64,000 nucleotides of DNA, from assembly GCA_021399445.1 (NCBI GenBank), contig JAJTUQ010000005.1, forward strand, positions 806,001-870,000, written 5' to 3'. This DNA is from Xylogone sp. PMI_703 (lineage: Eukaryota > Ascomycota > Leotiomycetes). The number at the start of each line of letters is the position of its first letter. The stretch's first letter is position 1. A model generated the notes under the pieces. That model saw nothing but the letters and a program-made list of their open reading frames with translations, was not told the origin of the DNA and searched no databases. Made by a program: the position numbers and the translations under genes. This document shows positions 12,201 to 22,227 of this stretch, piece by piece.

Positions 12201-12531
12201 CTCTAAGACAAAGCAATCTTTACTTGGTGTGGATTCTAGTAACATTGGCTCCTTTTCACTTGAGGATGATGGCACGAGTAAGGTAGATTACGAACAACAG
12301 CAGAAGGAAGAAGCCGAAATGGCGAAAGCCATGCAAGAAGTTGAAAGGTTACGTCTAGAGATGCAACGAGCAAACGAGCGAATTCAAGCCGCACAGCCAG
12401 AAGGCACTGTTGTCAAGAAGAAGGCAAGGAAGAAACCCAAGGCCGGGGACATGGAAGGAACTAGTATTGTGAAGAAGAAGAAAAAAGTCAGACAGCCAGT
12501 GATCGAGGAGGGACTCCACAGCCCCGCCTGA
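9277..12531 (+). CDS. APL5: AP-3 adaptor complex delta subunit
   Basis: Exons 9277-9278, 9347-9465, 9523-9719, 9776-10159, 10208-10436 and 10487-12531 encode 991 aa. The N-terminal adaptin solenoid is clear: FEKSLYDLIRGLRNH, KEYIQNSLKECRAEI, LLKLIYLEMFGHDMSWASFH, then VRKKTIVTVYRLALVYP. The acidic hinge and a Lys-rich coiled tail are also typical of delta adaptin. AP-3 sorts cargo from Golgi/endosomes to the vacuole. The start codon appears split: there is no ATG in frame with FEKSLYD and a TAA lies 18 nt before it, but AT at 9277-9278 joins G at 9347 across a GTGAGA...CTATAG intron. The frame ends at 12529-12531, yet a +1 shift at a GGG run (12510-12512) would continue for about 30 residues to the TAA at 12608-12610. 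Confidence 0.92.
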
Positions 12532-12999
12532 GGCTGTGGAAGAGTTAAAACCAAAGAAGAAAAAGAAAAAGAAGCCCATTGTGGTTGAAGAAGAGCCAGG
12601 TACTGTTTAAAGCGAATCTTTTGCTGGATCTTGAGTAGAGAATGTATATATAGCATTTACCGGCGCAATGCACTGGGCAATGGTCTTGATCTTGACTCTT
12701 TCCTGCGTTTCTATGTATATCCTAGCGAGATGGATTGAAACTAGCAGGGAAAACGCAGTAGTCGTTAGCTCCGCGTCACCGCGCCCAGCGCGCTCGTCGC
12801 GATATGAAACACATCACATGATCCGTTATTTACTTCCAGGACGGAGCCCTTCCGTGCCTTTATCGCTAACAACCTTATCGTCAAAATGGAGAGAGTTAAA
12901 TGGTCAGATTATTCAAAGTACATTGGAATCTCAGTCTTTTCGCTGGTAACAATTGGGCTTTATATTGCCTCTACCAGATCGCTCCATAAGCCCGTTGCC

Positions 13000-14066
13000 A
13001 TGGCGAAGTCAGAACCCGATAACGAGATCAAAGGTAGCGGGGCTGACCACTCGTGAGCCGCAAAAAATTGCTAATATCTAATGCAGAGGATGTGTCGAAG
13101 AGATCAAGACATAGGAAAGAGAAAGAGAAGGAGGTAGAGAAACAAGAAAAGGTGAATAACGTAGTCACCGAAAAGGACGTATGTATTCATTAGCATGGTT
13201 ATGCGACAATGTGCGCTGACCGCCTATTTCACTAGCAGTTGAAGAAGGAGTTAAAGGCGAGAAGGAAGCAAGCGAAGGAGCATGATCTGGAGTGGGACGA
13301 GTCTGGAGAAGACGGCGACTTGAGGAGAGAATTGGAGGAGCAGCGTAAAAAGTTTTTCGACAAGAGACCGGACAACTCTCAGGCTGCAAAGCCCACCAGT
13401 GCAGAGGAGCCCCGGAATAAGGGCAAGGAAGTTAAACAGCCAGACATTGAACTCCTGAGTGAGGAAGAAAAATCAAAAAAGAAGGATCGAAAGAAGGAAA
13501 GGAAGGAGAAGGAGAAGGAGAAAGAGAAGGAGAAGAAAAGGAAGGAAAAGGCAGAGGCTACCATTGAGGATCTAGTTACCGATGATGATTTTGACGACAC
13601 TGCCTCGATAACATCATCAATAAGAAAAGGAAAGAAGCGACATCGAAGAGATAAAGAACCAAAAAAAGCCGAGGTCGCTGATTCCAAAGATTCCAAAGAT
13701 TCATCCAGGAGGCGGAAACGGTCCAAACAGGATGACGACGCGAGCTCTATCGTCGAATCTGATCGTAAATCCTTGAAAGAACATTCTTCATCAAAGTCTA
13801 AATCTGAGGATAAATCGTCCAAGAAGTCCGGTGGTGAAAACTGGAACGCGGACATCCTTAGCGGAGATGAGGCCCGGAAGAGTAAATTTCTGAGGTTGCT
13901 TGGAGTAGGGAAAAACGGGGCGGAGAGCAGTTTACCCAATGAGGGGACCTCCAGTGAGAGAGCGGCTGAGATCGCCCATGTGCAAGATGATCTTGAGCGA
14001 CAATTCAATGCTGGCGTTAAGATGAAGCATGATGGTTCAGGAAAGAGGAAGGGTTTGGGAGCGTAG
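13000..14066 (+). CDS. SMAP-domain (small acidic protein-like) Lys-rich protein
   Basis: Exons 13000-13033, 13087-13178 and 13236-14066 encode 318 aa starting MAKSEPDNE. The acceptor of exon 3 could also be 3 nt later. The body is extremely charged (KKKDRKKERKEKEK near residue 130, then mixed Ser/Lys/Asp tracts), consistent with a nuclear or nucleolar protein. The C-terminal ~75 residues carry the SMAP/KNOP1-type signature: ENWNADILSGDEARKSKFLR, LLGVGK and a closing ERQFNAGVKMKHDG. The molecular function in fungi is not known. An in-frame ATG at 12886 would add 38 residues including a hydrophobic segment (YIGISVFSLVTIGLYIA). I prefer the shorter start because a membrane anchor does not suit a nuclear protein, but the longer one cannot be excluded. 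Confidence 0.75.
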
Positions 14067-14306
14067 TGGAAGACTACGTCAACATAACTTTGGTATCGAC
14101 ATGATGCCTATAGTATGATTTTTATCGCTAATTATACGGTGATACCCATACCAACCCAACAAACACCGAAGGAGCTTCTTATGATGTACATATGAGCCAA
14201 AGTTTATAGTTTATAGTTTTAAGGAAACGAGACGAGCATGTTTTATGACCTGTTTCCCCCCTTATATACCGAATGTGCACTGTCCACGCGCCTATTATAC
14301 CGCTCA

Positions 14307-14632
14307 TCAGAGGAAAATGCGGGAAAGAACTTCGAAAATCAGACCGCCAAATACAACGAACCCGAGGACACCTTGGGTAGGTCAGTCAGTCACTATTGTC
14401 AACTCCCTAGGGATAAGCCAAAGCAGGCACTCACCCAGCCAGAGGGGGGAGATCGGTGACTTGAACTCCTGCTTCTTCTTTATGGCGCTCTCAGGCTTTC
14501 CTCGTCTGGCAGATTGTTCTTTTTCGAATTTGAGGTTTCTCTTGCGTTGTTCTGGTGTTTGCGCCTGTCGGTATCTAGTTAGTGCCGATGGATCTTCGCT
14601 GGATGGCTTTCCTGGGGAAATCGCCTTACCAT
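14307..14632 (-). CDS. YSY6: Ysy6/RAMP4 (SERP1) family small ER membrane protein
   Basis: Hand-spliced gene of 65 aa, exons 14630-14632, 14435-14564 and 14307-14371. The first coding exon is only the ATG, directly followed by GTAAGG; the second begins AQTPEQRKRN. The body GKPESAIKKK, then SPISPLWLG, is the RAMP4/Ysy6 signature, and the last exon gives the tail-anchor helix LGFVVFGGLIFEVLSRIFL. RAMP4 is a tail-anchored subunit associated with the Sec61 translocon, involved in protection and modification of nascent secretory proteins. The length equals the family norm of about 65 residues. The gene is convergent with the SMAP-domain gene, with 240 bp between the ends. Confidence 0.93.
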
Positions 14633-15011
14633 GGTGATTGTTTGGGGTGAATTAAGAAAGATCAAGAATGGTATCTGTGCCAATTGGTATTGGGTATAAC
14701 GACGCGTATAAATATGGGAGAGATGACGTGGTAGAAAAGGAAATGGTGGTTTGAAGTTGCAGAGACCTGTCCCCAGCACACGACCTACGGTTACTCCTAG
14801 AGCAAGTAGAAATGTGTCAATTTGGATAAGACCACGGTAACGCCTCGGTCAAATGTCGGGATCGATTTAAGCTTAAACTAGCGCTCTGGGGGACCGAGCA
14901 TAAGGAACCGCCTTCCTGCACATCTACAAAACCGTCAATTCAAGCGATTCATGCATCAGGTCGTGCTCTTTAGATTAATAATTCAAGCCTCCCTGCAGCG
15001 GACTAGGCATA

Positions 15012-15427
15012 ATGAATCGCATATTGATTACTAGAATGATACGGACCAATCAGGCCCCAAAGAGCACCTCATTCGTTCGATGGAGCTCTTCTGATGCGAC
15101 AGCAGCTGGTCAGAAGCCTGTCTCCCCCCATGTAAAGATGTCCCACTAGATGCATCAATCACGTTTACCTGACGATGTTAGATTGGATTTTACAAAACCT
15201 TCGCTCGCCCTATTGCTAAAGTGCTGCTCATGGCAACCCTCACATACCAAATGGCATACTGGGCTTGGGTTAAACTAGAGAAGGATGAGATCCGAGCAGA
15301 ACGAGAAGGTATGAAGTCTTTTTCCTCATTGTTTCTGTGATAGTTCTGCTTACCTAGAAAAAATGTAGCAGAGATATCGGCTTTAGAACACAAATTGAGC
15401 GAGGTGATGAAGACAAAGAAACCTTGA
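15012..15427 (+). CDS. small single-pass mitochondrial protein, uncharacterised fungal family
   Basis: Hand-spliced gene of 100 aa, exons 15012-15131, 15182-15308 and 15372-15427. Introns are 50 and 63 nt; the first has a good CTGAC branch site. The N-terminus (MNRILITRMIRT...) has Arg, Ser and Thr without acidic residues, so it is a likely mitochondrial presequence ending near WSSSD. Then come FYKTFARPIAKVLLMATLTY, a hydrophobic helix, an aromatic run YWAWVKLE, and a short charged helix EHKLSEVMKTKKP at the C-terminus. Similar small proteins are common in Pezizomycotina genomes as unnamed inner-membrane proteins, from my memory of the pattern; I cannot name it. A role in assembling a respiratory or ATP-synthase complex is possible but unproven. 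Confidence 0.72.
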
Positions 15428-16466
15428 AAATCGTTCAATAAAACCTTTATTTTAAGCATCCTCTATTAGGATGCTTAACACCCGCGCCAAGAAATGTATG
15501 ATATTATGAAGAGTCTTGACAGGTACGGCCTTTATTGCTCCAGACATGTCGCGTTGGCGTATCACCGGGTCTATAGACTAGATGAGGAGTAATGTTAGGA
15601 GAGGTGGACATATCTACAGCGTGGCATCATGACCTGCACTATTTTGTATAGTGCAAAAGGTATGGTTAGAAGACACACGAGGCATTCCTCACTCTAGCAT
15701 AAATCAAAAGATTCATTGAGACTATTCTACGCTACAATCCTCTAGCAATTTCTTTGCGTCGCTATTCTATACTTAGGGTTAGCTAAGCATTCTGGAATAA
15801 GAGACCTCTTTCTGAAATCAGGGCTACCCACAAAACGCATAACAGCAATGAAGATTACTGACCACAATTTGCATAGGGCCAATATCTCTCCAAGACAAGA
15901 CATGTAAGCAATGGAAGAGGAAAACTCCCGTAATACAAGCAATCCTAAAATATTATAGGATTAAGTCGAGTCCACGGACTACAAATTTGAGTGAGCTCAA
16001 ATCATAAGTAACAACATTGTCTTTGCAACTCCAAAATTGAACCCAGCCATGGCCGCGATATAGGTGCTCAGGGTGGATAACCTCTTGACTCTTTGAAAGC
16101 ACATATTGACAGTAGTTTAGTGCCAGCCTATACAGTGACTGTATATTGCGTTAAACAGTTTAGAAGTCTCAAAGGCCCCATTCGAGAATGCCGACTTCAG
16201 AACGAGATGATGGATATATACGTACAAATATCAAATTGAAGGGTGCGCTTGGAGTAAATATCACATGACCCCAGCCTTGCAGAATTAAAGTCCTAGCCGC
16301 GTCTGTAGCCCGATGTCAAGATAGGGAATATAAAGTGACACAGCAAATAGCAGTTCCACCTGCTTTTCCTTTGAGCTGCAGCTTCGAAAGAGGGTGCAGG
16401 CTCCCCCGACATGTAGGATCGAACATTATTTACCACGCCTAGATATCTATATGCCCGATTTTCATC
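15428..16466. other. 1 kb intergenic region, nothing recognised
   Basis: This stretch lies between the small mitochondrial gene and the Kin28-type kinase, both on the plus strand. It is AT-rich with only short open frames and no RNA gene that I can see. The kinase promoter should lie in its right end. Confidence 0.4.
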
Positions 16467-17724
16467 ATGGCGGTCTCACCACTAGTTTTCCCCAATCAAT
16501 CACCAGCCGCAGCAGCTCGGTCAAAGCTACTAAGTGCAGCGCCAATCTCGTCGGGATCAGCTCCAAAGGATGTCAAACTAGAGTCAGAAAGCACGGGGCG
16601 GGATCTTGCCGAACAGATGAACGAAGATGAGAAGCACAAATGGGTTAAAGGTTGGCTTCGGATCCATCCTATCCAGGACTTTCACTATTTAGAATCTAAT
16701 ACCATAGCTAGGCAAGAAGCTCGGTGAAGGTACCTACGCAAATGTCTATCTCGGCCATCTTCGCACAGACCCAAATCACCTTGTGGCGATCAAGAAGATT
16801 AAAGTCCAGAAAGAATACACGGAAGGCATGGCCCCCGACGCTATTCGAGAATTGAAACATCTGCAGGAGCTGTCTCATCCGAATATAATATCCCTACAAT
16901 CCGTCTTCTCGTCGAAAGATCAGAACCTCAATCTGGTGCTTGAATATCTACCTCTCGGTGATCTGGAGATGTTGATCAAGGACATTGAGGGTGTGCGGTA
17001 TGGTGCAGCAGACATCAAAGCTTGGATGGGAATGCTCAGCAGGGCTATATGGTTCTGCCATGAGAACTTCGTCTTGCACCGGGATATCAAGCCGAATAAC
17101 TTGCTTATTGCCGCTGATGGCGAGGTGAAATTGGCAGATTTTGGTCTAGCAAGATCGTTCTCGGACCCATATCGTGCAATGACCTCGAATGTTATCACTC
17201 GTTGGTACCGGCCACCAGAGCTCTTATTCGGTACGAAACACTATTCAGGAGCAGTTGATATATGGTCCGTAGGCCTAGTATTCTGCGAGCTTGTTATACG
17301 TATGCCTTATATTGCTGGAGACACGGAGGTTCACCAAGTCAGTTTGATATGCCAAGCCGTTGGAACTCCAACCGAGGAGAACTGGCCAGGCGTCAGCAAA
17401 CTTCCTGAATACACGGTGCCTGAGCCGCCCAACCCCGTGAGAGGTCGAGATCACTACTTGGCTACTTTTGGGACAGCAGGACAAGAAGGTGTGGATTTAC
17501 TAATGAAAATGTTGGTGCTTGATCCAAGGAAAAGGATCACTGCTAGGGAGATATTGTTACATTCGTGGTGGTCAAGTGAGCCCAAACCAACTCCTAAAAA
17601 GGATCTTCCAAAGAAAGCTGGGGGTCCGAAACAAGTTGGAGAAGACCTAGGACGCAGGCCTGGAATGCTGGATGATGAAGCATTACCCAAGGTGGCTAGA
17701 AAATTAGACTTCGGAATGAGATAA
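16467..17724 (+). CDS. KIN28: CDK7/Kin28-type cyclin-dependent kinase (TFIIH)
   Basis: Exons 16467-16650 and 16712-17724 encode 398 aa. After a ~58-residue low-complexity N-terminus, the kinase domain starts at KKLGEGTYANVYLGH (glycine loop). It continues with VAIKKIKV, the PSTAIRE-equivalent helix MAPDAIRELKHL, HRDIKPNNLL, DFGLARSF and the T-loop NVITRWYRPPELLFG. These features and the closing VARKLDF identify the CDK7/Kin28 group rather than CDK1. In known members this kinase, with a cyclin H and Mat1-type partner, phosphorylates Ser5 of the RNA polymerase II CTD as part of TFIIH. The donor GTTGGC is atypical, but the junction (WVKG/KKLGEG) preserves frame and the intron has a TCTAAT branch site. 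It is convergent with Rcy1. Confidence 0.93.
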
Positions 17725-17906
17725 ACCATAATGTATTATCCACATCAAAATAATGAATATTAATGCATGAAGAGCATTACTTCCAGATATTATCTTTGCA
17801 TTCATTCAGCTACTTTCCAGGTAGCAACGTAGATATATGTTTATATAACATGCTTTTCTTTCATGTAGTGTAGTTCATAAGTTACGTACTCCGTATACGC
17901 CATACA

Positions 17907-20678
17907 TTACATCGTCACACAACCGATCCCATACATGGCCCGTTCGACGTCCCTTTTAACCTGGTACCAGTCCGCTCTCCTTTCAGCAAACTCATATACT
18001 TCCTCAGCCCTAAATATCCCATGAAATCGATCTCCATCAGCAATAATCGTAGCCATCTCCTTAGCATGGGATGGATCAATCAAATATATCTGGCTGAGCT
18101 CTCTCAATGCCTTGAAGTACTCAAGCAAGTCTTGATTCTTCAATGTTCGGATATAGACAAAGTACAGATTCATGTCGGAAATGAGCTTGATGGCCCCTTC
18201 CGTACTAATTCTCTGCCGCTTCAAATGTTTGCACAGCGCAGTAAAGAGACGGAGGCCCACCTCTTGATTAAAAACATCTAGCGTATTCTTGTCTGCGCTG
18301 CCAACCAACATTTTAGTATGAGATTCCACTAGGTTGACCACTTGAACCGCAGTCTTGGTAGGACCAATATCGAGGGTTTTAGCTTGGGCATCTAAAGCCG
18401 TAACATTATAGTCTGTAGGTAACTGAGTCGTCGCACATAGATATTCCACCTCATCCATTAGTACATCAATACCTTTATTCAGTCCCGCAGCAACACGCTC
18501 ATCAAGCATCTGCTCAAACTTTTTCTTGGCCACCACAGCAGGATCGAGAAAATCATTACGATCCGCAAGCTTCGTGGCAACTAGCTGCTGCTCATAAAAA
18601 ACGTCTATCATTTGCGAAATAAGGTCACCAACATTGACCAGTTCCAAGAATGTGATCAATGGTGCAACACCCTGTTGATGTTCACTCACTTCCCTCGGAT
18701 TGTACTGAGATAGGTGCTCTACTGCTTTGTCAAATCCAGCTTTGACATGTCTTCCCCCTAGAATCTGGAGGAGGATGACGAATATAGTCTCGCACTGTTC
18801 TTTTGCCTCCCCGCCAGTTTGACCTCCAAGTTTGACAAATAAAGCTGCACGCTCGATGCTAGCTTTAGCAGCGTGGGTAAGATCCAAGGCAATCTCGATG
18901 CTGAATAGGGACTTAATGCCTTCCAACCTCGATGCCATAAGAGCTGCTTTGGCGGCGAGTTCATCCGTCGGTGCTTCCGTAGGGAGCGGAGTTGACATTC
19001 GGTTTATGTTTGCACCTAGGCTTGGAGTTTGTGATCTGGAAGGAATAGGTGAGACGCCGCTTGGTACAACCGGTAAACTGGCCCGATTATCCAACTGTGG
19101 GGCAGGGGTCACTGGTTTGTTAATAGTAAACGGAGAAGATAAAGAGGATATTGGTAAACTAGGCAAGCTAGGTAAGACGCTGACTGGCATCATGACGACC
19201 TTTTTGAATGAACTCAGAAAATCTTTTTTATCCACTTGTCGATTAAAATTCCCCATGAAGAAATTTTCATTAGAGGCATCCTGTGCGGAAAGTTTGTTTT
19301 CCCATTCCTCAACCTCCGTCTCTGCTACCCTTTTGAAATAGTCAAGCTCTTCCTGTAGGTATAAATCCACGTGAGGCTCAAACACCTTAGCAATAGTGGA
19401 CTTGACTTGCTCAAGAAAGTCGTCACCAGAATTCTTGGTAGGTTTAAGTGTGAGGGAGAACTGTATGCATTGCTCAAAAAGACCCGAGACAGCCTTCAAA
19501 TACGAAGGGATACTTCTTTCATGCGATTCATCAAAAAGCGGAGTAACGTATTCCATGAGAACATCTTCTCCTATCTTTTCTAATAGGATCTGGAGTACAT
19601 TCTGTCCCGGAGGGAAAACTCGATCAATGATATCGGCCTGTTCATTGATCTTGGTGGATAACTTGTCTAAAAATTCTCGTGAAGGTTCGAGTACTATTGA
19701 GTCAGATGATGCCTGATTTATGCAATCCAATGAATGACCCAGGACTTCTCGGTCTAAGAGTATTGGATTCTGCTGCACAAAAAGCTCGACAGCTGCATGG
19801 CCTCCATTCAAAATACCTAAAACATGCGCGTATCTGCGCATCCTACCATCAATATCCCCAGCTTCTTGGCCGTGTTCAAACTCCCTCAACACGGCATTTT
19901 CAAAGACACCAATAATAGTGGATAATTTCTCCTCTCGTTGGCTCGCCCCCTGTGCCCAGTCACTTAAGCAAAATACCTGTATCTGGGACAACATCTTGGC
20001 CTGCTGTTCTGGTTCTCGATAAACCCTGAAGATGACTGGGTCAACATGACTCCTTGACTGAGCTAGATCATAGTAGAAAGGCGCCAGCGCCCCATAAATT
20101 CTTCCATATTCCTCTCTTGCATGACCACGTATGGATTTAACGTCTGAAAAAACATCTAGTAAAGATTCGGGGTCTTGCATCGGTTTGCGAGCTGCGTTAG
20201 ATACGGTCAATGTCTCAAACCCATCCAGAGGGTTAGCCGCCGTAGCATTGTAAGCCATCTCAATCGACCTCCGTTGTCTGTCCTCCTCAAATCCAGCATC
20301 AAAAAGTGTTGTGCTCGTTCCAGCGGCGCCAGCACCTCCCTGCCCCTGCGTTCTAGCTTTCATAATATCTCTCTTTCTTTTCACAGCTTCTTCAAACCTC
20401 TTCCTCGCTTCGCCTTCATTCCAGAGACCCATTATACTCAATCGTTGGACCCATCTCGAATCCTCATACACCATCTCCCGCATACGCCTCGAAACACGAG
20501 CGAACCGCATCAAATCTGCAACAGGAAGATAGTCGAGAATGGTAGACAGGATTTCAGCAGGAAGAACAGGCTTGCTACCAATCATTTGCGTCGCCTTAAT
20601 GGTCGATAGTATATTGTTCTTCCTATTCGCACCCCCTGCCCCTGCTCCCACGACGGGGGCGCGCTGAAAGTTGGACAT
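17907..20678 (-). CDS. RCY1: recyclin-1 (F-box and Sec10-like exocyst domain), CaaX C-terminus
   Basis: Intronless gene of 923 aa. An F-box lies near residues 38-80 (LPAEILSTILDYLPVADLMR, then FARVSRRMREMVYEDSRWV). The remainder, about residues 190-915, resembles the helical Sec10/exocyst-like domain of Rcy1. The sequence ends in CVTM, a CaaX box; yeast Rcy1 also ends in a CaaX motif needed for membrane targeting. In yeast, Rcy1 acts with Skp1 in recycling of plasma-membrane proteins such as Snc1 from endosomes. A central Ser/Pro-rich stretch, around residues 500-570, is likely disordered. Length agrees with other filamentous-fungal recyclins. Confidence 0.92.
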   Translation of the reverse strand: MSNFQRAPVVGAGAGGANRKNNILSTIKATQMIGSKPVLPAEILSTILDYLPVADLMRFARVSRRMREMVYEDSRWVQRLSIMGLWNEGEARKRFEEAVKRKRDIMKARTQGQGGAGAAGTSTTLFDAGFEEDRQRRSIEMAYNATAANPLDGFETLTVSNAARKPMQDPESLLDVFSDVKSIRGHAREEYGRIYGALAPFYYDLAQSRSHVDPVIFRVYREPEQQAKMLSQIQVFCLSDWAQGASQREEKLSTIIGVFENAVLREFEHGQEAGDIDGRMRRYAHVLGILNGGHAAVELFVQQNPILLDREVLGHSLDCINQASSDSIVLEPSREFLDKLSTKINEQADIIDRVFPPGQNVLQILLEKIGEDVLMEYVTPLFDESHERSIPSYLKAVSGLFEQCIQFSLTLKPTKNSGDDFLEQVKSTIAKVFEPHVDLYLQEELDYFKRVAETEVEEWENKLSAQDASNENFFMGNFNRQVDKKDFLSSFKKVVMMPVSVLPSLPSLPISSLSSPFTINKPVTPAPQLDNRASLPVVPSGVSPIPSRSQTPSLGANINRMSTPLPTEAPTDELAAKAALMASRLEGIKSLFSIEIALDLTHAAKASIERAALFVKLGGQTGGEAKEQCETIFVILLQILGGRHVKAGFDKAVEHLSQYNPREVSEHQQGVAPLITFLELVNVGDLISQMIDVFYEQQLVATKLADRNDFLDPAVVAKKKFEQMLDERVAAGLNKGIDVLMDEVEYLCATTQLPTDYNVTALDAQAKTLDIGPTKTAVQVVNLVESHTKMLVGSADKNTLDVFNQEVGLRLFTALCKHLKRQRISTEGAIKLISDMNLYFVYIRTLKNQDLLEYFKALRELSQIYLIDPSHAKEMATIIADGDRFHGIFRAEEVYEFAERRADWYQVKRDVERAMYGIGCVTM

Positions 20679-21272
20679 CGTATATTCCAGCTATGGCTTT
20701 TTGCAAATAAGGTCCTTGAGGAATGGGGTATTATCGAGTCACCATTTTAGTCAACCAGCGACCTGAGGGGTGCATGGTTGTTTACTAGACGGGCGGTGTA
20801 AATTCATGTCTTCACGGCCAATTGTTGAAACATCGTAGCTCGTAGCCAGGCTCGGCAGGTAAGCTTGGTTCATCCAACAGCAAATCCTCGCTTACTCCGC
20901 GCAAGGCTGATACTTTGTTGGGCAAGGCTGGCATATCTATGAGATCGATACAATCCTAAGATTTGATGCCATTGATAACCCCACTCCTTTAAAATGACTA
21001 CGGTCTTTGTTTGCGTGAAAATAGCCGATTAACCACAAACAAAAAGCATGTCAACACTGGCCAATGCTACTCCGTGCCTAACAACAACGGGGAAGTTACA
21101 GCGGCAAGCAAACCTTCTTTTAACGAGACCGTTCCATCCTTCCACTAAACAAATAAGCGAGGGCACAAAGAGATCAAAAAATCCAATTCCAAGAAAGCAT
21201 CACCCCATCTCAGGAATATTTGTGCAAAAAATGCAAGGAGACTTAAAAAGGCAAAAGAAATAAACAAAGGCT
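20679..21272. other. intergenic region between Rcy1 and tRNA-Ala
   Basis: This 0.6 kb stretch holds the Rcy1 promoter on its left. I see no gene in it. The right end is A-rich. Confidence 0.4.
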
Positions 21273-21344
21273 TGGAGCGGCGGGGGATCGAACCCCGGAC
21301 TTCATCGATGCAAACGAGGCACTCTACCACTGAGTTACAGCCCC
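21273..21344 (-). tRNA. tRNA-Ala (UGC)
   Basis: The minus strand folds as a 72-nt tRNA without intron. The anticodon loop is TTTGCAT, giving anticodon TGC. The T arm is CGGGG-TTCGATC-CCCCG, and the D arm contains CTCAGTGGTAGAG. The acceptor has the G3:U70 pair that identifies alanine tRNAs, and the discriminator base is A. Two mismatches are visible: T6-C67 in the acceptor and C-T in the second pair of the anticodon stem. The internal A box (TAACTCAGTGG) and B box (GGTTCGATCCC) look intact. No CCA is encoded, as is normal in eukaryotes. Confidence 0.9.
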
Positions 21345-21532
21345 TTTGTAAGCCATTGTTGGGTGTGTTTCAGGTTATTTTAAGTTATAAACAAAGTTTC
21401 CCTCCCGCCCGAATGCAACGCTGCACGTGCAGACAAACAAAAGAAGCACTGTGATTGGTTACGAATAGATGGTGTCGACTGCCGCGCCTTCCTCAAGGCA
21501 CAACATCTATCTTCCTCTTTCCACCAGCAGCT

Positions 21533-21539
21533 ATATAAA
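21533..21539 (+). promoter_or_regulatory. TATA box of putative Pol III ncRNA
   Basis: TATATAA about 46 bp before the first paired base of the structured RNA described at 21579-21713. External TATA boxes at about -30 occur in fungal Pol III genes such as U6, which would put the start near 21565. Confidence 0.4.
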
Positions 21540-21578
21540 CCTAATTAAGTGAGCAGCCAGTAACCTCAACTTTGGACA

Positions 21579-21713
21579 GCGGGTGCGAATAGCTTAATGG
21601 GTAGGATCCGAACGGAACCCCTCCTCATTAGGTGAGGTTGTATAAAGTCAGAAAGCTCTGAGGTTCTTGCAAAATCGGTTCCGCCCGGTTTTATCTAGTA
21701 TAGCAGTGCCCGC
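21579..21713 (+). ncRNA. putative structured Pol III transcript, family not recognised
   Basis: This segment has no coding potential but strong foldable structure. The ends pair over seven positions (GCGGGTG at 21579-21585 with TGCCCGC at 21707-21713, including two G-U pairs). Inside, CGGAACC (21613-21619) pairs perfectly with GGTTCCG (21677-21683), enclosing two hairpins: CCTCAT/GTGAGG (21623-21637) and TCAGA/TCTGA (21648-21661). TAGCTTAATGG at 21590-21600 fits the A-box consensus TRGYNNARNNG; a good B box is not visible. A TATA box lies upstream and a T6 run downstream, and tRNA-Ala lies 235 bp away. It is not 5S, U6 or a normal tRNA. RNase P/MRP or a fungal SRP RNA were considered, but I do not see their signature motifs. 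Confidence 0.5.
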
Positions 21714-21735
21714 ACTGAGTACTAGAGTTTTGCCA

Positions 21736-21741
21736 TTTTTT
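21736..21741 (+). terminator. T6 Pol III terminator
   Basis: A run of six T residues lies 23 bp after the closing stem of the putative ncRNA. Such runs terminate RNA polymerase III. Confidence 0.4.
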
Positions 21742-22227
21742 ACCTTGCTTCTTTTTGTATTTTCTTCAGAAAAATGTGCTTTTATTTCAAAAAAGGCACG
21801 AAAGAAGCGGGATAATTCTTTGTGGTACTGATGGTTTGGATGGTTGACATTGCGTCATCTGAATGGTACTATATGTTGACTTGGTTGTTTCTTACTCACA
21901 AGTGCGGGTTTGGGCATACTTTCATTTGGCAGCTTTCTCTTAGAGAAAGGAAAGATAAAGATAAAGATTTTATTGATTATGGAATTAAGTTAGAAAGTAA
22001 GTAAAAGCACTTTTCTTCTTTGAGTCTCTTTCGTTCTAAGAAACCTAAACCCTCTGATTCTCCACTGTCCGTCCTAGGCGGTAAATGGTATGAAACACGC
22101 TGTTCATTTTCATGTTAGTGATACTTCTTTCTCTTTCAGCTATCAAAAACACCAGGTTTTTCATAACATACCAAAGTTGCTATTTCATTTAATACTTCTT
22201 CCCATTGGAGAAAAGGCAAGAATGAAT

